Assembly: GCA_050013615.1 (NCBI GenBank)
Contig: JBEKEX010000185.1
Span: forward strand, 1 to 5,168
Direction of reading: 5' to 3'
Origin: JBEKEX01 sp050013615
GTDB lineage: Bacteria > Chloroflexota > Anaerolineae > Anaerolineales > Anaerolineaceae
Length of the DNA stretch: 5,168 nucleotides
Of this stretch, positions 1 to 5,038 are shown piece after piece. The notes beneath the pieces are model-generated. The model did not search any database and had not been told where the DNA came from. It was given only the letters and a program-made list of their open reading frames with translations. Numbering within the stretch: position 1 is the stretch's first letter; the number at the start of each line of letters is the position of its first letter. The translations under genes and the position numbers were made by a program.

Positions 1-908
1 ATGAATTCCAGGTCATGCTTTTTACCGATCTGGTAATCGTTGGGGTCGTGGGCGGGAGTGATCTTCAATGCGCCGGTGCCGAACTCGCGGTCCACGTATT
101 CGTCGGCGATGACCGGGATTTCCCGGCCCAGGATGGGCACCAGCACCTTGCGCCCCACGAATTTCTTATAACGGTCATCCTCGGGGTGCACGGCCACGGC
201 GGAATCACCTAAGATGGTCTCCGGGCGGGTAGTGGCCACCGGAATGAATTCCTTGGGGTTATCGGCCAGTATATATTTGAAGTAATAGAGAAACCCTGGT
301 TCCTCGGAGTATTCCACTTCCAGGTCGCTGACGGCTGTGCGCAGTAGGGGTGCCCAGTTGATCATACGCGGGCCGCGGTAGATGAGGCCTTTTTCATACA
401 AGCGCACAAAAGCCTCGCGCACGGCGCGTGATAAACCTTCGTCGAGTGTAAAGCGCTCGCGTTCCCAATCGCAGGAGGCCCCCAGCCGGCGGATTTGATT
501 AGTGATCATGCCACCTTTTAGCTTCTTCCATTCCCAGGTGCGGCGCAGGAATTCCTCACGACCGATCTGGTCGCGATGCAGTTTTTCTTTTGCCAGCTCT
601 TTTTCCACTTGGAGCTGGGTGGCAATGCCGGCATGGTCGGTGCCGGGAACCCACAGGGCCGGCTGACCCTTCATGCGGGCGTAGCGGATCATCAAGTCTT
701 CCATGGCGACGAACATGGCATGCCCCAGGTGCAGCTCACCAGTCACGTTGGGGGGCGGGATAACGATGACGAACGGTTTTTGGGATGGGTCGAACCCTGG
801 TTTCTTGGGGTCGTTGGATGGCTGGAAGAAGCCGCTTTTCTCCCACCACTCATACACACGCTGTTCGGTGGCTTTGAAGTCATAAGCTTTTGGCAGTTCG
901 GTCGGCAT
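1..908 (-). CDS. valS: Valyl-tRNA synthetase, N-terminal part (3' end outside window)
   Basis: Class I aminoacyl-tRNA synthetase that charges tRNA-Val with valine in the cytoplasm. The reading frame is open for 302 codons and runs off the left edge; the family is usually about 880-950 residues, so roughly one third is present. Visible motifs are the ATP-binding signature PPPNVTGELHLGHA (HLGH at residues 60-63), WVPGTDHAGIATQ just after it, and the start of the CP1 editing domain with TTRPE (226-230) and KITPAHDPNDY (282-292), whose Asp helps hydrolyse Thr-tRNA-Val. HLGH with VPGTDHAGIATQ separates ValRS from IleRS and LeuRS. The ATG at 908-906 is chosen because TGGAG lies 7 nt upstream (916-920) and the MPTELPKAYDF start is typical. 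A T-box leader and its own promoter lie upstream, so expression should rise when tRNA-Val is uncharged. Confidence 0.97.
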   Translation of the reverse strand, partial: MPTELPKAYDFKATEQRVYEWWEKSGFFQPSNDPKKPGFDPSQKPFVIVIPPPNVTGELHLGHAMFVAMEDLMIRYARMKGQPALWVPGTDHAGIATQLQVEKELAKEKLHRDQIGREEFLRRTWEWKKLKGGMITNQIRRLGASCDWERERFTLDEGLSRAVREAFVRLYEKGLIYRGPRMINWAPLLRTAVSDLEVEYSEEPGFLYYFKYILADNPKEFIPVATTRPETILGDSAVAVHPEDDRYKKFVGRKVLVPILGREIPVIADEYVDREFGTGALKITPAHDPNDYQIGKKHDLEF

Positions 909-949
909 GTCAATACTCCATTCTATAAACATTGGCGGGCAATAAAGCC

Positions 950-991
950 CCTATAAAACAAATATCCCTTTCGCCTGTGAGGACGAAAGGG
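950..991 (-). terminator. T-box-controlled intrinsic terminator before valS
   Basis: On the minus strand CCCTTTCG (984-991) pairs perfectly with CGAAAGGG (966-973), an 8-bp stem around a 10-nt loop. A T-rich but imperfect tract, ATATTTGTTTTATA, follows. The loop carries CCTC, which is also needed for the antiterminator helix, so the two folds compete. This is the off-state of the valS T-box. Confidence 0.85.
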
Positions 992-1232
992 GATCTCTTC
1001 CGTGGTACCACCTCGGTTCGCCAGCCATGGCCGGCGCACTTATTGCCCAGACAAACATCCAGGCTGCGCTGTAACGGGCTCACCCGTGCCGGTCTACTTC
1101 CCGAATGGGGTTCTTCGGCAGCATTACCAAACGACTTCGGCCGTGGAAGGCTGGGGAGACTTTCAGCCTGGGTCTCCTTTTCTGGCAGGGCTCCAGCGAC
1201 CTACTCCTTTTGGTTACATCTTATCCGATTGT
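950..1232 (-). promoter_or_regulatory. T-box riboswitch (tRNA-Val sensing) in the valS leader
   Basis: Class I (transcriptional) T-box leader, read on the minus strand. Stem I is closed by ACCAAA (1209-1214) pairing with TTTGGT (1126-1131). Its 3' side carries the specifier-loop motif GAA followed by GTC (1135-1133), a Val codon matching anticodon GAC. The distal hairpin GGAGAC/GTCTCC (1155-1177) has the loop CCAGGCTGAAA, which holds a GNUG-type motif expected for the tRNA-elbow platform. A stem III candidate is ACGGG-TGAG-CCCGT (1074-1087). The T-box sequence AGGTGGTACCACGG is at 1000-1013; its TGGT can pair with ACCA of uncharged tRNA-Val. GAGG (1011-1014) can pair with CCTC (979-982) to complete the antiterminator, breaking the terminator. 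Presumed logic: uncharged tRNA-Val binding permits read-through into valS. The 5' boundary is inferred from the promoter. Confidence 0.93.
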
Positions 1233-1239
1233 TGTTACG

Positions 1240-1268
1240 ATTATAATAAGTTTCGGAACGAAAGTCAA
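1240..1268 (-). promoter_or_regulatory. Sigma-70-type promoter of the valS T-box transcript
   Basis: On the minus strand the -35 is TTGACT (1263-1268), the spacer is 17 bp, and the -10 is a perfect TATAAT (1240-1245). Transcription should start near 1232, directly upstream of T-box Stem I, which fits the leader boundary. The -35 lies about 40 bp before the divergent Nudix start codon. Confidence 0.85.
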
Positions 1269-1308
1269 TCGACCGTTCGGATAAACGGTTTCGAGGAAAG
1301 GGATCACC

Positions 1309-1935
1309 ATGGAAACGACCGATCGGACCTGGCTGGAATGGGCACAGCGCCTTCAGGCGGTGGCTCAAAGCGGGTTGGCATATTGCTCCAATGTCTATGA
1401 CATCGAGCGCTATCATCAAATTTCGAATATTGCCGCGGAGATCGTAGCCCATTATGGTGATGCGGATCTCTCCGTGGTGCACGGCCTGTTTGCTTCTCAA
1501 AGTGGATATGCCACACCCAAGATCGATTGTCGCGGTGTGATCTTTCAGGATGAGAAGCTTCTATTGGTGCGGGAGCTGGCCGATGGCGGCTGGACCCTTC
1601 CCGGCGGTTGGGTGGATGTGGGTGAGCCGCTGAGTAAGGCGGTCGAGCGTGAGGTGCGCGAGGAATCCGGCTACCTGATCAAGGCCAGCCGGCTTCTGGC
1701 GGTGTACGACCGCAATTTGCACGGCCACCCGCCTTATCTTTTTCATTCCTACAAGCTGTTTGTTCAATGTGAGGTCATTGGCAAAACGGAGGCCGACCCC
1801 ACGGAAACGGCGGAGCCTACGTTCTACGCTGAAGGCGATTTTCCTCCTCTTTCGCTGTTGCGCACCACCCCGGAAGAGATCAGCCGGATGTTCACCTTTC
1901 TTCGCCAACCTGACAAGCCGGCCGAATTCGATTGA
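1309..1935 (+). CDS. Nudix hydrolase with N-terminal helical extension
   Basis: Predicted 208-residue cytoplasmic Nudix hydrolase. The full Nudix box GX5EX7REUXEEXGU is present at residues 100-122: G100, E106, then REVREESGY from 114, including the metal-binding glutamates E118 and E119. The catalytic domain spans about 72-200, starting KIDCRGVIF. Residues 1-65 are helical and resemble the N-terminal domain found before some bacterial Nudix enzymes acting on nucleoside diphosphate-linked compounds such as ADP-ribose (the Nudix_hydro_N family); this is recognition from memory, and the substrate is not certain. The ATG at 1309 has a purine-rich site GAGGAAAGGG (1293-1302) about 6 nt upstream. 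It diverges from valS and converges with the RRM gene. It appears monocistronic. Intact length and motifs suggest an active enzyme. Confidence 0.92.
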   Translation: METTDRTWLEWAQRLQAVAQSGLAYCSNVYDIERYHQISNIAAEIVAHYGDADLSVVHGLFASQSGYATPKIDCRGVIFQDEKLLLVRELADGGWTLPGGWVDVGEPLSKAVEREVREESGYLIKASRLLAVYDRNLHGHPPYLFHSYKLFVQCEVIGKTEADPTETAEPTFYAEGDFPPLSLLRTTPEEISRMFTFLRQPDKPAEFD

Positions 1936-1950
1936 GATTGCGTCTGGGGT

Positions 1951-1987
1951 TAATAATAAACTCTGCCCGGCGTTGTTCGCCGGGCAG
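1951..1987 (-). terminator. Strong hairpin between convergent genes; best as terminator of the RRM gene
   Basis: CTGCCCGGCG (1963-1972) and CGCCGGGCAG (1978-1987) form a perfect 10-bp stem with a 5-nt loop. On the minus strand it is followed by AGTTTATTATTAA, T-rich enough for intrinsic termination of the RRM gene that ends at 2037. On the plus strand the bases after it are AAGGATAATTGG with no T-run, so termination of the Nudix transcript here would be weaker. Confidence 0.75.
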
Positions 1988-2036
1988 AAGGATAATTGGA
2001 TTGAATGCCGTAAATTCGTTTACTTATCGAAATGAC

Positions 2037-2387
2037 TTAATAACGCCGTGGTTGCTTACCGCTGGGCCGGCGGTTGAAATTGCTTCCGCCACCGCCACCG
2101 CCACGATTGTATCCACCGCCGCCAAAACCACTATGCTCTTCACGAGGCCGTGCAGGATTGACCTTCAGTTGGCGATCGCCCATCGAATAATCATTGAACA
2201 TGCTGATAGCTTTTTGTGCCTCAGCCTGCGAGCTCATTTCAACGAACGCGAAACCTTTGGACATCCCTGAATCGCGATCCTTGATGAGGGCCACCGATGA
2301 CACGGTGCCGGCTTGGGCGAACAGCGTGCGCAAGTCATCTTCGGTGGTCGAATATGGCAAATTGCCAACGTATAACTTTACTTCCAT
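2037..2387 (-). CDS. RRM-domain RNA-binding protein with Gly/Arg-rich tail
   Basis: Small single-RRM protein, 116 residues, resembling the cold-inducible Rbp family of cyanobacteria and related small bacterial RRM proteins. One RNA-recognition motif covers about residues 3-80: RNP2 LYVGNL at 5-10 and RNP1 KGFAFVEM at 44-51, with the aromatic residues Y6, F46 and F48 that stack on RNA bases. A low-complexity tail follows (86-116), rich in Gly with Arg, Asn and aromatics, ending in KQPRRY; such tails usually add nonspecific RNA binding or self-association. The ATG at 2387-2385 is preferred because AAAGGAG (2394-2400) lies 6 nt upstream and MEVKLYVGNL is the usual family start. An in-frame GTG at 2411 would add 8 residues, place the ribosome site inside the gene, and has no good site of its own. 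The leader carries an attenuator-like structure. Exact RNA targets cannot be deduced. Confidence 0.95.
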   Translation of the reverse strand: MEVKLYVGNLPYSTTEDDLRTLFAQAGTVSSVALIKDRDSGMSKGFAFVEMSSQAEAQKAISMFNDYSMGDRQLKVNPARPREEHSGFGGGGYNRGGGGGGSNFNRRPSGKQPRRY

Positions 2388-2411
2388 TTTTATCTCCTTT
2401 AGCTTTCTCAC

Positions 2412-2452
2412 GGCGGCTTAAAAACCCGCCAGACCATAACAGGGTCTGGCGG
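2412..2452 (-). promoter_or_regulatory. Attenuator-like leader of the RRM gene (terminator and competing hairpin)
   Basis: On the minus strand, between the likely promoter and the start codon, CCGCCAGACC (2443-2452) pairs with GGTCTGGCGG (2426-2435) in a perfect 10-bp stem with a 7-nt loop. G and five T (2420-2425) follow: the layout of an intrinsic terminator. The 3' arm's GGCGG (2426-2430) can instead pair with a second CCGCC just downstream (2412-2416), spanning the T-run and breaking the terminator. No gene on this strand lies upstream within the window for it to terminate, so it sits in the leader of the RRM gene itself. Control by premature termination is inferred. Confidence 0.6.
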
Positions 2453-2483
2453 CTTCAAAACCTACAAATCCAATTACGGTAGT

Positions 2484-2492
2484 ATTGTATCA
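2484..2492 (-). promoter_or_regulatory. Candidate extended -10 promoter of the RRM gene
   Basis: On the minus strand TGATACAAT fits the extended -10 form TGnTATAAT with one mismatch. No convincing -35 is present at 16-18 bp, which extended -10 promoters can tolerate. Predicted start is near 2477, giving a leader of about 90 nt that includes the attenuator-like hairpin. Confidence 0.45.
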
Positions 2493-2542
2493 TATAACTC
2501 GATAATTCCCACTATGAGTATCTACTTCAAACGCTAACATAG

Positions 2543-2571
2543 CTGACAGCAATGGGTAAATCGGGTACACT
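2543..2571 (+). promoter_or_regulatory. Promoter of the solute-binding lipoprotein gene
   Basis: The -35 is CTGACA (2543-2548), the spacer is 17 bp, and the -10 is TACACT (2566-2571). Each hexamer differs from consensus at one or two positions. The predicted start near 2578 gives a short leader of about 20 nt before the ATG at 2598. Confidence 0.65.
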
Positions 2572-2597
2572 TAAATCAAACTTCTTGAGATCCTTTA

Positions 2598-4088
2598 ATG
2601 AAAATTAACCATAGCTTCCTGGTTGCATTGATCATTCTTGGACTGATGGCAGCTGCTTGCCAGCCAACTGCTTCCGGTGGCCTTCAGACGTCTACGCCTG
2701 CGACGTTTACTCCGTCGTCCAGACCGCCAGCGACGCCTGCTCCGAATTTTACTGCGACACCCAATATTTCCGTAGATACAGCTGCGCTGAAAGGCGTGCA
2801 CGTCCGTTTTTGGTATCCCTGGACAGGTGCATTGGACCAGACGGTCAGTAACCTGGTCAATGAGTTCAATCAACAAAACCAATGGGGGATCTTTGTGGAG
2901 TTGACCGGTTATGGTGGTCAAGATATTTTGAATGGTGCCGTCAATTCGGCAATTCAAACAGGAGAACAACTGCCGGATGTGGTGATAGCCTCGGCGGACA
3001 CGCTGAACCTCTGGCAACAAGCCACAGGTCAACTGGTCGACCTCACTTCCTATGTCAACCTGCCCTCGACCGGAATGACGGCACAGGAGACAGCAGATTT
3101 CTTCCCGGTCTTTTGGCAGCAGGACATGGTCGTTGGTCAACGGTTGGGGGTGCCCGCTTATCGTTCAGGGATCGTCATGTTCTACAACGATTCATGGGCG
3201 CAATCGCTCGGCTTCGAAAGTTACCCAACCACGCCGGATGAATTCAAAACACAAGTTTGTGCGGCGGCACAAGCCAATATGAAAGATGCCACCCGCATCA
3301 ATGATGGCTTTGGCGGTTGGATCATCAATACTACGCCACTGGTCGATTGGAGCTGGCTAAAGGCTTTCGGTTTCTCTGACTTGCCGGATGCGGATTTGAG
3401 TGATTTTCAATTTCACACCACGGTTTCGGAATCCGTCCTCACATTCTTGCGCGATCTCACGTCTCAAAACTGCGCCTGGGTGGCAAGCAACCCGGACCCG
3501 TATGAGTATTTTGCCCGGCGGTTGGCGTTGATCTATACTGGCACAGTCGAAGATACCGTCACGCAAGACAGCACCAACCAGCGCCTGGCCGCCCCGGATG
3601 ACTGGACCGTCTTCCCATTCCCCGGCAAAGGGGGAACGCCGGTCGTTTATACCTTCGGCCAATCGTACGGTATGTTTTCGAGCAACCTCACGGAACAGAT
3701 GGCGTCCTGGTTATTTATAAAATGGTTGCTATCGACACAAAATCAAGTGTCCATGGTCAAGGCCATTGGATCCTATCCGTTGACCAACTCTGCTTTGACT
3801 GCGCTGGCTGATTACGGCAGCCAGCATCCTGCCTGGCAAAAGACGACTGCCTGGATCGGTGAAGCCATCCCGGCTCCCGCAGCGGCCGAATGGGGGACGG
3901 TGAGCAACATTGTGCAGGACTCTTTCTGGTGGAATTATCAGGCGCCGATCATGTACGCCAACTCCGGGAAACCGCCGGCGATCGGTGACATCCTGGACCA
4001 ACTTAACAGCACTGTAAAAGAGGTGTTAAGCGAGGGGGAATCTCAGCCGACGCTTACGCTATCTCCTACCTTGACTCCAACCCCCTAA
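2598..4088 (+). CDS. Extracellular solute-binding lipoprotein (ABC sugar-type, family 1)
   Basis: Predicted 496-residue substrate-binding protein anchored outside the membrane, likely capturing a sugar or oligosaccharide for an ABC importer. Residues 1-20 are a lipoprotein signal ending LMAAAC, with lipidated Cys21. A Thr/Pro/Ser-rich linker (about 22-56) leads to the binding domain (about 65-478). Family 1 features are HVRFWYPWTG (68-77), QLPDVVIASADTLNLW (124-139), LGVPAYRSGIVMFYNDSW (183-200) and, near the C-terminus, WLFIKWLLSTQNQVSMVKAI then GSYPLTNSAL (371-400). Several Trp and Tyr (FWYPW, SFWWNY at 442-447) suit stacking on sugars. A second Thr/Pro tail ends the protein (484-496). The ribosome site is weak: GAG about 8 nt before the ATG. 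No permease or ATPase gene adjoins it; it stands between a divergent RRM gene and a convergent tRNA cluster. Ligand unknown. Confidence 0.9.
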   Translation: MKINHSFLVALIILGLMAAACQPTASGGLQTSTPATFTPSSRPPATPAPNFTATPNISVDTAALKGVHVRFWYPWTGALDQTVSNLVNEFNQQNQWGIFVELTGYGGQDILNGAVNSAIQTGEQLPDVVIASADTLNLWQQATGQLVDLTSYVNLPSTGMTAQETADFFPVFWQQDMVVGQRLGVPAYRSGIVMFYNDSWAQSLGFESYPTTPDEFKTQVCAAAQANMKDATRINDGFGGWIINTTPLVDWSWLKAFGFSDLPDADLSDFQFHTTVSESVLTFLRDLTSQNCAWVASNPDPYEYFARRLALIYTGTVEDTVTQDSTNQRLAAPDDWTVFPFPGKGGTPVVYTFGQSYGMFSSNLTEQMASWLFIKWLLSTQNQVSMVKAIGSYPLTNSALTALADYGSQHPAWQKTTAWIGEAIPAPAAAEWGTVSNIVQDSFWWNYQAPIMYANSGKPPAIGDILDQLNSTVKEVLSEGESQPTLTLSPTLTPTP

Positions 4089-4123
4089 TTCACTATTTTT
4101 GGATTGATAGTTCCTTGGGAAAC

Positions 4124-4151
4124 AAAAAAGCAGGCGTGCAGCCCTGCTTTT
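4124..4151. terminator. Bidirectional terminator: end of tRNA array and of the lipoprotein gene
   Basis: AAAAGCAGG (4126-4134) pairs with CCTGCTTTT (4143-4151), 9 bp with an 8-nt loop. On the plus strand the stem ends in TTTT, 38 nt after the lipoprotein stop. On the minus strand it runs into six T. It is the third copy of the terminator repeated in the tRNA-Cys-derived array, and its two arms are well matched. Confidence 0.8.
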
Positions 4152-4158
4152 GCTGAGG

Positions 4159-4216
4159 AGGCGACGACGGGGTAGGCACCCGTAGGGCATTGAACCCGTG
4201 AATAGGGTTTTGCAAA
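4159..4216 (-). pseudogene. Truncated tRNA-Cys-like remnant 1 (distal unit)
   Basis: Minus-strand sequence matching tRNA-Cys from the anticodon loop to the 3' end: TTGCAAAACCC, the variable region, T-stem ACGGG/CCCGT, then CGTCGCC and T as acceptor strand and discriminator. The 5' acceptor strand and D-arm are missing or unrecognisable, and the 5' side of the anticodon stem no longer pairs. The T-loop is 23 nt instead of 7. It cannot fold as a normal tRNA. More diverged than remnant 2; for example CTGCAAA has become TTGCAAA. Confidence 0.8.
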
Positions 4217-4237
4217 TCGAGGATTACCCGATAATAA

Positions 4238-4265
4238 AAAAAGCAGGCGCGTAGCCTTGCTTTTT
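4238..4265 (-). terminator. Terminator after tRNA-Cys-like remnant 2
   Basis: On the minus strand GCA, a bulged A, and GGC pair with GCC and TGC around a 5-nt loop. The stem is flanked by five A upstream and a seven-T run downstream (4236-4242). It is the second of three copies. Confidence 0.75.
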
Positions 4266-4272
4266 ACTGAGG

Positions 4273-4330
4273 AGGCGACGACGGGATAAGCACCCTGTGG
4301 GTGTTGAACCCGTGATCGGGGTTTTGCAGA
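4273..4330 (-). pseudogene. Truncated tRNA-Cys-like remnant 2 (proximal unit)
   Basis: Same organisation as the distal remnant. On the minus strand CTGCAAAACCC and GATCACGGGTTCAA closely follow the intact tRNA-Cys, and the acceptor 3' strand CGTCGCC and T are retained. The T-loop holds an inserted hairpin CACCC-ACA-GGGTG between TTCAA and CTTAT. The 5' half is replaced by a segment in which ATCGGG (4342-4347) could pair with CCCGAT of the variable region, a fold unlike a tRNA. A pseudogene is the simplest reading; a structured RNA remains possible. Confidence 0.8.
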
Positions 4331-4351
4331 TCGAGGATTACCCGATAATAA

Positions 4352-4379
4352 AAAAAGCAGGCACACAGCCTTGCTTTTT
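4352..4379 (-). terminator. Terminator of the tRNA-Gly/tRNA-Cys transcript
   Basis: It lies 7 nt beyond the tRNA-Cys 3' end on the minus strand: AAAAAGCA, bulged A, GGC, TGTGT loop, GCC, TGC, then seven T (4350-4356). This proximal copy is presumably the functional terminator, and identical architecture recurs 114 and about 228 bp downstream. Confidence 0.82.
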
Positions 4380-4386
4380 ACTGAGG

Positions 4387-4457
4387 AGGCGACGACGGGA
4401 TTTGAACCCGTGATCAGGGTTTTGCAGACCCTTGCCTTCCCACTTGGCCACGTCGCC
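4387..4457 (-). tRNA. tRNA-Cys (anticodon GCA)
   Basis: A 71-nt cloverleaf on the minus strand. Acceptor GGCGACG pairs perfectly with CGTCGCC, and the discriminator is U, an identity element for Cys. The anticodon stem is AGGGT/ACCCT with loop CTGCAAA, and the T-arm is ACGGG-TTCAAAT-CCCGT. CCA is not encoded (CCT follows), so it must be added by the CCA-adding enzyme. It lies 16 nt downstream of tRNA-Gly and is likely co-transcribed with it from the promoter at 4581-4609. Confidence 0.97.
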
Positions 4458-4473
4458 ATATTTGAAAAATGAG

Positions 4474-4546
4474 AGCGGGTGATGGGACTCGAACCCACGA
4501 CCTTCTCCTTGGCAAGGAGGTGTTCTACCAACTGAACTACGCCCGC
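4474..4546 (-). tRNA. tRNA-Gly (anticodon GCC)
   Basis: A 73-nt cloverleaf on the minus strand. D-arm is GTTC/GAAC, anticodon loop is TTGCCAA, T-arm is GTGGG-TTCGAGT-CCCAT, and the discriminator is U as usual for bacterial tRNA-Gly. The acceptor strands GCGGGCG and CACCCGC leave a C6-A67 mismatch, and the anticodon stem CCTCC/GGAGA leaves C27-A43. CCA is not encoded. It is the first gene of the Gly-Cys tRNA operon, about 28 nt after the predicted start. Confidence 0.96.
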
Positions 4547-4580
4547 AATCTCAGCGCCTATTCGTTCGTCAGGCAGGCGA

Positions 4581-4609
4581 ATATTACCAGAAATCCAAAG
4601 AAACGTCAA
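4581..4609 (-). promoter_or_regulatory. Promoter of the tRNA-Gly/tRNA-Cys operon
   Basis: On the minus strand the -35 is TTGACG (4604-4609), the spacer is 17 bp, and the -10 is TAATAT (4581-4586). The start is predicted near 4574. The -35 lies about 20 bp past the stop codon of the upstream lipoprotein gene; I see no terminator between them, so read-through into the tRNAs is also possible. Confidence 0.8.
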
Positions 4610-4627
4610 TTGTTTCGGCCAATTCGT

Positions 4628-5038
4628 TCATGGCTGCGCCACCACCAGCACGGCTTTGGGCGTTTTATCGAGTGCATCGGCTTGACCGCACAGCACTTGA
4701 TATTCCGCCGGCATGGCGGGAGCCGTGAATTTTTCCATTATGGTGGAATTGGCCGGAATGGAAAATCCAATATAGACGTTCTTTTTATCCATCCCTGTGT
4801 ACGGGGGCGTGGCAGGATAGATCAATACAGTCCACTGGGCATTGTCAGGACTGTTATTGATGAAAGTGATGGTAATTGGCGCACCGCCCGGCACCACCCA
4901 TTGGCCGGGCTGGCAACCACTGGCGCTGACGGTTGTTGTGAGCTTGGTAGTGGCCTGGAGGCGGAGATCCTGCTGGCCGCAAGCGGCGAGGGAGATCGCG
5001 ATCAACGAAATAATAGCCAGGCGAAGACAGATGTTCAT
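4628..5038 (-). CDS. Small lipoprotein, possibly cupredoxin-like without copper ligands
   Basis: Predicted 136-residue exported lipoprotein. Residues 1-19 form a signal peptide with a hydrophobic core and lipobox LAAC (Cys20 lipidated). The rest is beta-rich. GGAPITITFINNSPDNAQWTV (51-71) followed by FSIPANSTIMEKF and a late Y-x-V-x-C (113-117) recalls the beta-sandwich of cupredoxins, where the segment before C carries ligands. The protein has no histidine, so a type 1 copper site is impossible; Cys42 and Cys117 could form a disulfide. The ATG at 5038-5036 gives the most typical signal peptide, but its AAGAGG abuts the start with no spacing. A GTG at 5071 would add 11 residues (MQFLKCGKIKR) without a visible ribosome site. 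It lies 70 bp after another minus-strand gene, possibly its operon partner. Function unknown; the fold assignment is tentative. Confidence 0.8.
   Translation of the reverse strand: MNICLRLAIISLIAISLAACGQQDLRLQATTKLTTTVSASGCQPGQWVVPGGAPITITFINNSPDNAQWTVLIYPATPPYTGMDKKNVYIGFSIPANSTIMEKFTAPAMPAEYQVLCGQADALDKTPKAVLVVAQP

Larger units (their letters stand above)
4153..4380 (-). repeat. Two tandem 114-bp units of tRNA-Cys 3' half plus terminator
   Basis: Unit 1 is 4153-4266 and unit 2 is 4267-4380. CTGAGGAGGCGACGACGGG starts each unit exactly 114 bp apart, and recurs at 4381 as the 3' end of the intact tRNA-Cys. By eye the two units match at roughly 88% of positions. On the minus strand each unit consists of an unrelated or strongly diverged segment (ATTATCGGGTAATCCTCGAT), a tRNA-Cys-like 3' half with an enlarged T-loop, and an intrinsic terminator. 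The array fills the interval between the tRNA-Cys and the convergent lipoprotein gene, and I see no protein gene in it. Confidence 0.9.

Noticed and set aside
932..1400. Open frames on the plus strand over the valS leader
   Set aside because: They lie on the antisense of a well-supported T-box riboswitch and enter the Nudix gene out of frame; no ribosome site or family resemblance.
1201..1516. Minus-strand open frames over the valS promoter and the Nudix 5' end
   Set aside because: They overlap the promoter and the antisense of the Nudix coding sequence, with Arg/His-rich shadow composition.
2070..2130. GCC/ACC-rich microsatellite-like stretch
   Set aside because: It is the antisense of the Gly-rich tail codons of the RRM protein and is explained by that gene.
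2595..3140. 181-codon minus-strand frame antisense to the lipoprotein gene
   Set aside because: Its peptide is rich in Arg runs (SRRRWRSGRRSKRRRRRR) from the antisense of the Thr/Pro linker; the plus-strand protein has clear family motifs.
4153..4380. CRISPR-like or satellite array
   Set aside because: The 114-bp units are contiguous with no unique spacers and are clearly tRNA-Cys-derived with terminators.
4085..4609. Open frame of 174 codons on the minus strand across the tRNA cluster
   Set aside because: It runs straight through tRNA-Gly, tRNA-Cys and the repeat units; the repeated PVVASS peptides are translations of tRNA T-arms, not a protein.
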